Shown here one piece after another: positions 56,474 through 64,000 of a stretch of DNA of 64,000 nt. The notes under the pieces are model-generated. The model had not been told where the DNA came from and made no database searches. It saw only the letters and a program-made list of their open reading frames with translations. The DNA is taken from contig NZ_SOEO01000002.1 of the NCBI RefSeq assembly GCF_004365655.1, forward strand, positions 186,001 through 250,000, in the 5' to 3' direction. Made by a program: the position numbers and the translations under genes. The DNA is from Epilithonimonas xixisoli. GTDB taxonomy: Bacteria > Bacteroidota > Bacteroidia > Flavobacteriales > Weeksellaceae. Position 1 is the first letter of the stretch; each line of letters starts with the position of its first letter.

Positions 56474-57049
56474 TTAATTTTTCAAATCGTTGTAAAGTCG
56501 CTGCAATCTTTTTCGCAAATGTTTTACCGCGTATGATTTTCTACTGATAATTGTTTTGATGTTTTCGCCCTCTTCGTCCGCAATTTCCTGCAAAGTTTTA
56601 TCTTCCAATTCATTCTGAACATAGACCTTCTTCTGCTTTTCCGGCAATTCATCCAATGCCTTCATTAGCTCGTCCCAGAACATATCTTTGAACATTGCGA
56701 TTTCCGGATTGTTGCTGTCATCTGCGAGGAGAATATCTTTCACATTCAGTTCGCCGTCTTCATCCTGATAGACAAAATCTTCCAGAGATTCTGTTTTCTT
56801 CTTGCGATAGCTGTCGATGATTTTGTTTCGGGTCACCGAATATAACCAAGCTCCGACATTTTCCAACTCATTAAGGTTGGTCAATCGGCTGGTTTGAAAC
56901 CAAACTTCCTGTAGAATATCTTCTGCATCTTCCGTCTTTGCCACTTTCGAATTGATAAAGCGCAAGAGTTGGGAGCCGTAATTTTTCACGACTTCCGTAA
57001 TAGATACAGATTTTGTTTCGGCCATTGGCTGTAAAGATAGCGAGTCCAT
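56474..57049 (-). CDS. ECF RNA polymerase sigma factor
   Basis: 191 residues. Region 2 (about 20-90) has EDAEDILQEVWFQTSRLTNL and WLYSVTRNKIIDSYRKKKTE. Region 4 (about 130-185) has LDELPEKQKKVYVQNELEDK and LQEIADEEGENIKTIISRKS. It is sigma70-family group 4 and pairs in an operon with the two-helix membrane protein downstream. Confidence 0.92.
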   Translation of the reverse strand: MDSLSLQPMAETKSVSITEVVKNYGSQLLRFINSKVAKTEDAEDILQEVWFQTSRLTNLNELENVGAWLYSVTRNKIIDSYRKKKTESLEDFVYQDEDGELNVKDILLADDSNNPEIAMFKDMFWDELMKALDELPEKQKKVYVQNELEDKTLQEIADEEGENIKTIISRKSYAVKHLRKRLQRLYNDLKN

Positions 57050-57129
57050 ACGAATAAGACGACACTCCTTTTTTTTTACTTTAAAGTTTTCGAAATTATT
57101 TTGAAAACGTCTTCAAAATTTGAATCCTC

Positions 57130-57210
57130 GCAGCCCGGCTTGAACGGAAATCCTTTTGCGAGGATGAACGACGAACAAAAGATTGTGAGTGGAAGACGGA
57201 GATAGCTGCC
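57130..57210 (+). repeat. Dispersed 3' element, copy C
   Basis: Begins GCAGCCCGGCTTGAACGGAA and ends GAGTGGAAGACGGAGATAGC then TGC. The ends pair GCAGC/GCTGC. Inside, CCTTTTG pairs with CAAAAG. It lies 37 bases after the stop of the minus-strand acyltransferase gene. Confidence 0.85.
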
Positions 57211-57247
57211 CAAACCAAACGAAGTGGTTCAACGAAGTCAAATAATT

Positions 57248-57823
57248 CTAAATCAACGGCAACCTCATCAATTCGTGTTTTCCGAAAATGATGGAATTTG
57301 GTGGAACGTTTCTGGAAATAACACAGTTTGCTCCAATGATGCAATTGTCTCCGATCGTCACACCTTTTAAAACCGTAACATTACTGTAGATTTTTACATT
57401 TTTTCCGATAATGATTGGTGCTGTATTGAATTTATTTTTATGCCAGATATATTCCGGTTTGGTATCAAAAGCGTGGTCGTGGTCGTAGAATTTGCAACCT
57501 TCTGCGATGCAAGTATCGTCTCCCAATTCAATTTTATCAAGACAATTGATGGAAATATAATGGCTGAGATCGACATTGTTCCCGAAAATTAAATGCCCTC
57601 CATTTCTGATTCTAATAGCTGTATGATCTCTCCAAATCACATTTTTACCAATCTCAAACTGCACATTATCATCCAATTCAAAAGTCGTGGCTTTCCCGAT
57701 TTTCAAATCTGAATGAAGTTTCACGCCGGAATGGGAATTGAGAATGCTGTAGGAATAGAGCTTCTCAATTTTTGCAATCGTTTTGGGAATCAGATTGAGC
57801 GTTTTGTATATGAAATTGATCAT
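57248..57823 (-). CDS. Left-handed beta-helix (hexapeptide) acyltransferase
   Basis: 191 residues. Hexapeptide repeats run from about 35 to 175 (IGKATTFELDDNVQFEIGKN; VTVLKGVTIGDNCIIGANCV). The extended loop with FYDHDHAF near residue 113 holds the His expected for catalysis. Trimeric enzymes of this fold move an acyl group from CoA or ACP to a sugar or other amine/hydroxyl. Last gene of the ACP cassette, 12 bases after the SDR gene. Confidence 0.85.
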   Translation of the reverse strand: MINFIYKTLNLIPKTIAKIEKLYSYSILNSHSGVKLHSDLKIGKATTFELDDNVQFEIGKNVIWRDHTAIRIRNGGHLIFGNNVDLSHYISINCLDKIELGDDTCIAEGCKFYDHDHAFDTKPEYIWHKNKFNTAPIIIGKNVKIYSNVTVLKGVTIGDNCIIGANCVISRNVPPNSIIFGKHELMRLPLI

Positions 57824-57835
57824 TAGTTTTTAGTT

Positions 57836-58558
57836 TTATAAAGTTCCAGAATCTACAAAAATCTCCTGACCTGTGATAGATTTTGCTTTTTCACTTGCGA
57901 GAAATATCACAGTTTCTGCAACAGATTTCATATCGGTTTCCTTTTTAAGAGCTGTTCTTTTGAAGATTCTGTTTTTATGTTCGGTTGTTAATTTGGCGTT
58001 CATTGCAGTTTCCATATATCCTGGAACCACGATATTGGAACGGATGCCACGTTCACCCCACTCTCTGGAAATATTTTTGGAAAACGATTGCAAAGCACCT
58101 TTGGATGCCGCGTACATCGACAAACCTTTGTAACCAGTGTGCGCACTGATCGATGAAATATGAATTATGCTTCCCGCAACTCTGTTATAAATCATATTCC
58201 TGATCGCATATTTTGTCAAAAACATTGGCGAATAAAGATTGACATCGAACATTGTTTTCAGATCTTCATAATTGAGATTCGTCACGATGTCGTCATAAGC
58301 CATCGCTGCATTGTTGATTAACACGTGAATCGGAATTTGATTTTTCACAAAGTCTTTGAAAACTTCTTGCTTGATATTTTCCGGATTGGACAAATCGAAA
58401 GTCTTGAAGAAAAGATTCTCCGGATATTGATTTTCCAAAGCTTTCAGTTCCTCAGATTCTGTTCTGCTGATGCCATAAACTGTGTGTCCATTTTCCAGAA
58501 ACAGTTTGCTCATTTCTAGTCCAACACCTCTAGAAACTCCGGTAATTAATATGTTCAT
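57836..58558 (-). CDS. Short-chain dehydrogenase/reductase (FabG-like)
   Basis: 240 residues. Cofactor motif TGVSRGVG (6-13), NNAA (82-85, a variant of NNAG), catalytic Ser near 136-138, Y149 and K153 (SMYAASKGALQSF), and a C-terminal GQEIFVDSGT. A ketoacyl-ACP reductase role is likely from the neighbouring ACP. It overlaps the ligase gene by four bases. Confidence 0.88.
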   Translation of the reverse strand: MNILITGVSRGVGLEMSKLFLENGHTVYGISRTESEELKALENQYPENLFFKTFDLSNPENIKQEVFKDFVKNQIPIHVLINNAAMAYDDIVTNLNYEDLKTMFDVNLYSPMFLTKYAIRNMIYNRVAGSIIHISSISAHTGYKGLSMYAASKGALQSFSKNISREWGERGIRSNIVVPGYMETAMNAKLTTEHKNRIFKRTALKKETDMKSVAETVIFLASEKAKSITGQEIFVDSGTL

Positions 58559-59769
58559 ACGATTTTCTTTTTTCCGGTTCTTGTTAATTCTATTTTTTCC
58601 ACAAAGCTAATTTTTCTCGGAATTTTGAAGTTTTGGATTTTCCCATTAAGATAAAATCTAATGTCTTCTTCTTTCAACTCTGAGTTTGGAAGCAATTCTA
58701 TTTCGCAACAAATGACGTTTCCAAGAACCGCATTTGGCTTTCCGAAAACTCTTACATTTCTGATTTTTGGATGTTGCGTCAATTCGTCTTCCACTTCGTA
58801 GGGATTCACTTTGTAACCGCCAACATTGATAAGTTCATTTTTTCTGGATGTAAATCTGAATCTTCTTTGCTCATCGTCAAGCCATTCGATCAAATCTCCG
58901 GTTGCGTAGAAATCATCAATCAAATTCAATTGTGAAGTTTTTCCGAAAAGATTTTTGTGAATGTACAATTCGTCCTCAACTACTTTTATTAATCCAATGT
59001 GCTTATCTAAAACAACAAATTCGTCATTCTGAGAAGAGAACAAAGGTCCGGTTTCGGTAGAGCCATAAACATTGTTGATTCTCGCATTAGGAAAATATTT
59101 TTCGACTTGAGAAATCAAATAATTATCTGACTTTTCTCCACCAATTGTGATTTTTTTTACTGAATCAAAAGCTTGATTCAAAGGCAAAAGCAATCTGTAG
59201 AAGGTTGGTGTTGAGGAAAGGTTTGTGATTTTATATTCATTAATGGCATTAATGACGAAATCTTTGGATTCCATAAAAACATTAACCAAAAGATTTTGAT
59301 TCAAGATGGCTTGAAAAAAAACCTGAACGCCAGCAACGTGCGTCGGATTGAATGCAAATCCCCAAACGTCATTTTTCCGCTCATCAGAAACATTAATTTT
59401 TCTAATGAGATTTTTAAGAGGATGCGTGAATTTTCTTGTAAAACCAGTGGTTCCGGAAGTGAAAAGTGTGATTTCGGAATTAGAATGTCGGATAGAATTT
59501 ATCAATTCTTCTATATAATCAACCTTTTTTGGATTTTCAATTTTAACGAATTGATTGACAGTCAAATTATTATCACTAATTTCTTTCTCGGATAAATCAG
59601 AATCCATCAAAGCGATGTTTTTTTCATTGACCAAAGCAAAAATCCAATTAAGAAAAAAGGATTTCAAATCGGGATAAATGTAGCAATCTGTGTAGGAATC
59701 AGACGTATTGATGTTTTCTAAGATTTCTTCGTACGACAAAGAAAAATGCTGATCTATTAAGAAAAACAT
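58555..59769 (-). CDS. AMP-binding (ANL family) adenylating enzyme, short N-terminus
   Basis: 404 residues against about 500 for the family. The phosphate loop LFTSGTTGFTRK is near residue 102, much nearer the N-terminus than usual. NVYGSTETGPLF (near 235), YATGDLIEW, the hinge FRFTSRKNELINVGGYKVNP and the C-terminal catalytic Lys region LTRTGKKKIV are all present. It should activate a carboxylic acid as acyl-AMP and load it on the adjacent ACP. It overlaps the ACP gene by 13 bases. The short N-terminal domain may mean a small acyl pocket. Confidence 0.85.
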   Translation of the reverse strand: MFFLIDQHFSLSYEEILENINTSDSYTDCYIYPDLKSFFLNWIFALVNEKNIALMDSDLSEKEISDNNLTVNQFVKIENPKKVDYIEELINSIRHSNSEITLFTSGTTGFTRKFTHPLKNLIRKINVSDERKNDVWGFAFNPTHVAGVQVFFQAILNQNLLVNVFMESKDFVINAINEYKITNLSSTPTFYRLLLPLNQAFDSVKKITIGGEKSDNYLISQVEKYFPNARINNVYGSTETGPLFSSQNDEFVVLDKHIGLIKVVEDELYIHKNLFGKTSQLNLIDDFYATGDLIEWLDDEQRRFRFTSRKNELINVGGYKVNPYEVEDELTQHPKIRNVRVFGKPNAVLGNVICCEIELLPNSELKEEDIRFYLNGKIQNFKIPRKISFVEKIELTRTGKKKIV

Positions 59770-59987
59770 TGGAGTTTTGTATAGATTTCTTCAACCGTAT
59801 TTACCAAACCATCTTCGAAGATATCGACTTCGAATTCTTCTTCAATTTTTACGGTAAGTTCTGCAAGATCAAACGAATCGAAGTTGAGATCTTCTCTCAG
59901 TTTTTGTTCCGGCTTTAGTTCCAAAACTTCCTCTTCGAATTTATTCTTTTTAATAGAATTGATAATTGTAAGTAGTTTTTCTTGCAT
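59757..59987 (-). CDS. Acyl carrier protein
   Basis: 76 residues; the 4'-phosphopantetheine site is S38 in NFDSFDLAEL. The acidic helix II (LTVKIEEEFEVDIFED) is typical. It is not the fatty-acid AcpP, because it opens a dedicated operon with an adenylating enzyme, SDR and acyltransferase. Confidence 0.9.
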   Translation of the reverse strand: MQEKLLTIINSIKKNKFEEEVLELKPEQKLREDLNFDSFDLAELTVKIEEEFEVDIFEDGLVNTVEEIYTKLQCFS

Positions 59988-60074
59988 CGTTTGTGTGTTT
60001 CCTGCAAAATTAACAATATTTCGCCATTAACACAAGATAAAGCATTACAATTAGAATAATACGAAAATGAATTA

Positions 60075-60758
60075 CTATTTCTTCAATCTCAACAAGAAAT
60101 CGGATTTGTACGTTTCGCCAATTGGAATTTCTTTTCCGGAATTGAGGAAGACGTTTTTGATATCGATTTTCTCTATTTTTTCAAGATTAAGAATGAAAGA
60201 TTTGTGAACTCTGGCAAAGTTTTCAGGCAATTGATTTTCCAGAGATTTCAAAGTTTCCAAGACAATAAATTCCTGATTTTCAGTTTTGATATTGACGTAA
60301 TCTTTGATACTTTCAACATAAAGAATATCATCAAAATTAATTCGATGCTGTTGTCCGGAAGATTTTATGAAAAAGTGAGAATTTTTGGAATCTTCGTTTG
60401 GAAATCTTTCTTGAGCTTTCAAAGCACTTTTTTCAAAACGGGAAAAGGAAATTGGTTTCAGAAGATAATCGATAACGTTGTGCTCATAGCCTTCTAAAGC
60501 GTATTCTGAATAAGCCGTTGTGAGAATATATTTCAATTGATCGCCGACGATTTTCATAAAATTGATTCCCGTCAATTCCGGCATTTGGATGTCCAAAAAA
60601 ATCAAATCTGCTTCATTTTTCTGAATATATTCCAAAGCTTCAATTGGATTTTCGGTCGAAAAAACCAATTCAAAAAATGGGATTTTCTCAACGTAACTTC
60701 CCAGCAAAGAAACTGCGAGTGGCTCATCATCCACAACGATGCATTTAATTCTTTTCAT
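60075..60758 (-). CDS. LytTR-family response regulator
   Basis: 227 residues. Receiver domain with D9, D10 or D11 pocket (VVDDEPLA) and phosphoacceptor D56 (LIFLDIQMPELTG); LytTR DNA-binding domain at about 128-225 (INFDDILYVESIKDYVNIKT; ENFARVHKSFILNLEKIEKI). It overlaps the histidine kinase gene by 14 bases. Confidence 0.95.
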   Translation of the reverse strand: MKRIKCIVVDDEPLAVSLLGSYVEKIPFFELVFSTENPIEALEYIQKNEADLIFLDIQMPELTGINFMKIVGDQLKYILTTAYSEYALEGYEHNVIDYLLKPISFSRFEKSALKAQERFPNEDSKNSHFFIKSSGQQHRINFDDILYVESIKDYVNIKTENQEFIVLETLKSLENQLPENFARVHKSFILNLEKIEKIDIKNVFLNSGKEIPIGETYKSDFLLRLKK

Positions 60759-61767
60759 TTCTCAAATCAATTTTCAAATCTACTGTAAAATCGGTTTCGG
60801 TTTCCGTGATATTTAGTTCGTATTTTTTGGGGTAAAGGATTTCCAATCGTTTTTTCACATTATTGATTCCAATTCCTGAAAGCGAATCTTTTGACCTTTG
60901 TTTTTTGAAGTTTTGAAGATGGAAATTGAGTTTTTGATTCTCATCAGAAATTTTCAACGTAAATCCTTTTCCAGAAAAGTCACCGTGTTTGAAGGCATTT
61001 TCTACAAACGGAACCAAAAGCATCGGCGAAATATTAAGATTTGGATGGTTAAGATTTTTATTGATAATGAGTAATTCAGGATTTTTGATTCTTAGTTTTT
61101 CCAATTCTATCAAACTTTCAAGATAACCGATTTCCTTTTCCAATGGAATAAAATCCCTTTCCAAATCCTTTGTGCTGTATCGCAACAATTGGCTCAGTTC
61201 TTCAATCGCTGGCAAAGCTTTTTCTGATTTTTGATAAACGAGAGAATATATATTATTAAGAGTATTGAAAATAAAATGTGGATTGATTTGTGTTTTCAAA
61301 GCTTGGAGCTCCGAATTTTTTTTCTCTTCGATTAATTTACTTTTTTCTTTTTCAGAGTTCAATGCGTTACCTACAAACCAAATCAAAGAACTAATAAAAA
61401 TAGTCGTGTAACTATAAAAAGTGTTGTCAAAAAGATAAAAGGCGAGCGTTGTTTTCTCGTGGTAGTTTCTAAATCCAAAAATTATTGGATAAAGCGTTTC
61501 TTCAATACTATATCTCAATAAGGTAAAAAACAAAAACATCAGCAATAAGCCGAAAAGAATACTATACAATTTTTGTTTTTTATAAGTCCAAGGAAGAACG
61601 AAAAAATAATTAACATAAAAAGTTATCACATTTACCAAAATAAAAGAAAATGCTAAAGCATAGCTTTGAAAATTAATATCATCAGAAAAATACTCAAATC
61701 GGAATTGATACCAGACAAAGTACAGCCAATAAAATAAATGCAAGAAAAGGATATGTTGTTTTTTCAT
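60745..61767 (-). CDS. Sensor histidine kinase, LytS/YpdA type
   Basis: 340 residues: four hydrophobic segments in the first 135 residues, then the His-kinase domain with H164 (INPHFIFNTLNNIYSLV) and the N box LLVPFVENAFKHG. The G box is GIGINNVKKRLEIL. It has no extracytoplasmic sensory domain of note. It overlaps the lipoprotein gene by four bases and the regulator by 14. Confidence 0.93.
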   Translation of the reverse strand: MKKQHILFLHLFYWLYFVWYQFRFEYFSDDINFQSYALAFSFILVNVITFYVNYFFVLPWTYKKQKLYSILFGLLLMFLFFTLLRYSIEETLYPIIFGFRNYHEKTTLAFYLFDNTFYSYTTIFISSLIWFVGNALNSEKEKSKLIEEKKNSELQALKTQINPHFIFNTLNNIYSLVYQKSEKALPAIEELSQLLRYSTKDLERDFIPLEKEIGYLESLIELEKLRIKNPELLIINKNLNHPNLNISPMLLVPFVENAFKHGDFSGKGFTLKISDENQKLNFHLQNFKKQRSKDSLSGIGINNVKKRLEILYPKKYELNITETETDFTVDLKIDLRNEKN

Positions 61768-62111
61768 CGTAATTCTTTATTGTTAATGATAATTGGTTTT
61801 GATGAAGAATAATGCAAATGTATAGAAACCGAATCAGCATTTTGATTTTCCAATATCAATCGACTCTTTTTGGGCAATCTATAATCGAGGTGAGAATTTG
61901 CATTGATGGTTTTTGGCATATCTAATTGTGAAATCAATGTTAATTTTTCATTAGACAAATTTTTAATTTCTAAAGTCACCGGTGCTTTTACTTTTTGCAC
62001 AACAATGCTATCTCCAGGCGCAATTGCCATTGTTTTCCAAACATCTACTCGATGCTTTCCGATGCAGGAAGTCAGAAAAGCCAAAATTGAAATAAGAATT
62101 ATTTTTTTCAT
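61764..62111 (-). CDS. Small lipoprotein encoded ahead of the kinase
   Basis: 115 residues with lipobox LTSC (MKKIILISILAFLTSCIGKH). The rest is beta-rich (SIVVQKVKAPVTLEIKNLSN). It opens the three-gene operon with the kinase and regulator. It may be a ligand sensor or partner of the kinase; that is inferred only from the four-base overlap. The promoter at 62116-62143 places the transcript start at its ATG. Confidence 0.7.
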   Translation of the reverse strand: MKKIILISILAFLTSCIGKHRVDVWKTMAIAPGDSIVVQKVKAPVTLEIKNLSNEKLTLISQLDMPKTINANSHLDYRLPKKSRLILENQNADSVSIHLHYSSSKPIIINNKELR

Positions 62112-62115
62112 AATT

Positions 62116-62143
62116 CAAAAGTAAAAGATTCTGCGACTTCCAA
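62116..62143 (-). promoter_or_regulatory. Promoter of the lipoprotein-kinase-regulator operon
   Basis: Minus strand TTG-N17-TACTTTTG; the -7 element is an exact match and ends 5 bases before the ATG at 62111, predicting a leaderless or near-leaderless mRNA. Confidence 0.55.
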
Positions 62144-62224
62144 TCGGCAAGATTCTACAAACACCCGTTTTTTCCCGATGAAAATTGTTTGGTCGGATTA
62201 AAACCTCATCAAGTCTAAACGCTA

Positions 62225-62255
62225 TTTCATAAGGAAAGTCTTGAAAATACATTTG
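62225..62255 (+). promoter_or_regulatory. Promoter of the outer-membrane receptor gene
   Basis: TTTC-N19-TACATTTG; the -7 element is exact and the -33 has one mismatch. The leader is about 13 bases. Confidence 0.65.
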
Positions 62256-62274
62256 CATCATCAAATTAAAACTT

Positions 62275-64000
62275 ATGAAACTACAGTCTTTAATAATCGC
62301 AACACTATTTTCAGCCACAGCTTTTGGTCAAATCGAAAAAGATAGTTTAAAAGAAATTGAAAAAGTAAATATTCTCGTGAAGAAAAAATTGATCGAGAGA
62401 AAAGCCGACAGATTAATCTTCGATGTAGATGCATCAATCGCTTCGCAAGGAATGGATGCGGGAGAAACGCTTGCCAATGTTCCAATGTTGAAAGTAGATG
62501 AAAATATGGGAACGATTTCTATCACAGGAAAAAGCAGTGTAAATGTGATGATTAATGGAAAAATGCTGAATCTCCAAGGAACGGCTTTATTAAATTACCT
62601 GAGATCAATCCGATCAGAAAATATTTCAAAAATCGAAGTAATCACGACTCCGCCATCAAAATATGAAGCGCAAGGAAACAGCGGACTCATCAATATTATC
62701 TTAAAGAAAAATCCAAATCTTGGTTTCAGTGGCAATATCAACACAGGTTTTACACAACGAACTTACTTCAATGGTACAACCAACGGAACTTTGAATTATC
62801 AAACCGAAAAGCTTAGTTTAAGTTTAAAAACTAGTTATATTGATGGTGCAAAACGTTCTAATGAAAGATACACAATCCTTGGCGAATCCAAAAATTACAG
62901 CGAATCTACGAGAAAAGATATGTGGCAGGATTTGACACCGAGCTTGAATGCTTCTTACAAAATCAATAAAAACTCAGAAATTGGGATGGAATATATTTTT
63001 GGTGGAGAGAAAAACGGAATGGATATACTAAACACAACCAAAAATATCGGCTCAGATTTAAGAGAAACAAATCTAATTACCAACACATTTCACAGAGAAA
63101 AATCGCCAACGCAAACTTTCAGTACTTACTACGATTTGAAGTTGGATTCTCTTGGTAAGAAATTGAGTTTTGCTGGGAATTTTTATAAAAATAATAATGA
63201 CACGGAAGTCAATTTTTCGACTTTGACTTTGCCAGAAAATACCATTCAAGATGTGAGAACTTTATCGAAAATCAAGCCTCAAATTTTCTCTGTTCAAGGT
63301 GATTTGGAATTGCCTTTTTCCTTTGGAACGATTGAAACCGGTGCGAAATTCAATCAATTCAGAAATTCTGCGGATTTGAAATATCTTGATTTCGAAAACA
63401 ATCAATACACCATTGATAATGAAAAAAGTAGCACATTCAATTATCGTGAAGAGAATTATGCTGTTTACGGAAGTTTTGCGAAAAGTTTTGGGGAACATTG
63501 GGAAACGAAAGCTGGATTGCGCTACGAAAACACGGTTGTAAAAAGCTCTGTGAATAATTTCTCTTATGGACAATTTTTCCCTTCGGCTTTTGTTTCTTAT
63601 AAGGCAGAAAAAAACATGTTCAGTTTGTCCTATTCCAGAAGAATCAACCGACCAAGTATGAGCAATTTGAATCCATTCCGTTGGTACGAAAATCCGTATT
63701 CTTATTCATCAGGAAATCCTTTGCTGAAGCCTTCTTATATCAACAATTATGAGTTGGGTTACACGTACAACAACAAATTTTCGACAAGCATTTATTATTT
63801 GAAATTGAAGAATGCGTTTGGACAAGTCGGATTTTTGGATGGAATTTCTCAAACGGGAGATTATCTTAATTATTACAACAATAATTTTTACGGCGCCAAT
63901 GTTTCTTACACCGATACTTTTTTCAAATTCTGGGAAACAACGATTTCTGCAAATGCGTCTTATCAGAATTCGGAAGTTTTCAATATGAATGCGGAAACAT
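62275..64000 (+). CDS. Outer-membrane beta-barrel receptor, 3' partial
   Basis: At least 575 residues, open to the window end. Signal peptide (MKLQSLIIATLFSATAFGQ), then directly a plug-like domain: RLIFDVDASIASQGMDAGET, VNVMINGKML, SKIEVITTPPSKYEAQGNSG, LINIILKK. This is the PF14905 type (outer membrane beta-barrel protein) common in Bacteroidota, here without the usual N-terminal carboxypeptidase-like domain. It is divergent from the LytTR operon, from which regulation is likely. Substrate unknown. Confidence 0.85.
   Translation, partial: MKLQSLIIATLFSATAFGQIEKDSLKEIEKVNILVKKKLIERKADRLIFDVDASIASQGMDAGETLANVPMLKVDENMGTISITGKSSVNVMINGKMLNLQGTALLNYLRSIRSENISKIEVITTPPSKYEAQGNSGLINIILKKNPNLGFSGNINTGFTQRTYFNGTTNGTLNYQTEKLSLSLKTSYIDGAKRSNERYTILGESKNYSESTRKDMWQDLTPSLNASYKINKNSEIGMEYIFGGEKNGMDILNTTKNIGSDLRETNLITNTFHREKSPTQTFSTYYDLKLDSLGKKLSFAGNFYKNNNDTEVNFSTLTLPENTIQDVRTLSKIKPQIFSVQGDLELPFSFGTIETGAKFNQFRNSADLKYLDFENNQYTIDNEKSSTFNYREENYAVYGSFAKSFGEHWETKAGLRYENTVVKSSVNNFSYGQFFPSAFVSYKAEKNMFSLSYSRRINRPSMSNLNPFRWYENPYSYSSGNPLLKPSYINNYELGYTYNNKFSTSIYYLKLKNAFGQVGFLDGISQTGDYLNYYNNNFYGANVSYTDTFFKFWETTISANASYQNSEVFNMNAET

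Noticed and set aside
63262-63573. 103-residue minus-strand ORF at the right end
   Set aside because: Antisense to the outer-membrane receptor, whose frame is open to the window end.

Overview
The window is low-GC DNA from a member of the Bacteroidota, most likely a flavobacterium of the Weeksellaceae (Chryseobacterium/Epilithonimonas type). The evidence is four secreted proteins with C-terminal type IX secretion (T9SS) sorting domains, SusB-like GH97, TonB/OMP receptors, LytTR two-component genes, DUF4403/DUF4252/DUF2752/GIN families, starts without Shine-Dalgarno sequences, and many promoters of the form TTTG-N19-TAnnTTTG. The species assignment is an inference from gene content and style; no rRNA or tRNA gene was recognised.

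Layout. 1-1679: the end of a di-heme cytochrome c peroxidase with a co-transcribed outer-membrane protein carrying a CxxCxC motif. 1.8-8.4 kb: deoD, several secreted or lipid-anchored proteins of unknown role, a GH97 glycosidase and a small T9SS protein. 8.5-22.4 kb: a minus-strand run of 28 genes, from rplC to rplQ (S10, spc and alpha operons in one run, including rpmJ and rpmD, which are short and easily missed). 22.5-25.6 kb: a low-affinity iron permease-like gene and a large T9SS metalloprotease, which separate this run from the str operon (rpsL-rpsG-fusA-rpsJ, 25.6-29.0 kb). 29-38.9 kb: a membrane glycosyltransferase-like protein, dps, a T9SS leucine-rich-repeat protein, the fused acyl-CoA mutase icmF and small genes. 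39-42 kb: an ECF sigma/anti-sigma operon with GIN and DUF4252 proteins. 42.4-50.4 kb: a serine hydrolase, a 2-hydroxyacid dehydrogenase, a thioesterase, an HU-like membrane protein, a small T9SS protein and a TonB receptor under a TPP riboswitch. 50.6-56.0 kb: acnB followed by a mitochondrial-type aconitase. 56-64 kb: a second ECF sigma factor, a four-gene ACP/adenylating enzyme/SDR/acyltransferase cassette, and a histidine kinase/LytTR pair divergent from an outer-membrane beta-barrel receptor that runs off the window.

The most interesting non-gene signal is a dispersed element of about 85 bp, present three times (32867, 42355, 57130). Each copy lies shortly downstream of a stop codon in the same orientation relative to that gene, and its paired ends covary. 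The next is that the only three sizeable gaps in the ribosomal run each hold a hairpin or inverted repeat. The four-gene acyl cassette at 57.2-60.0 kb is the best candidate for an undescribed biosynthetic module.
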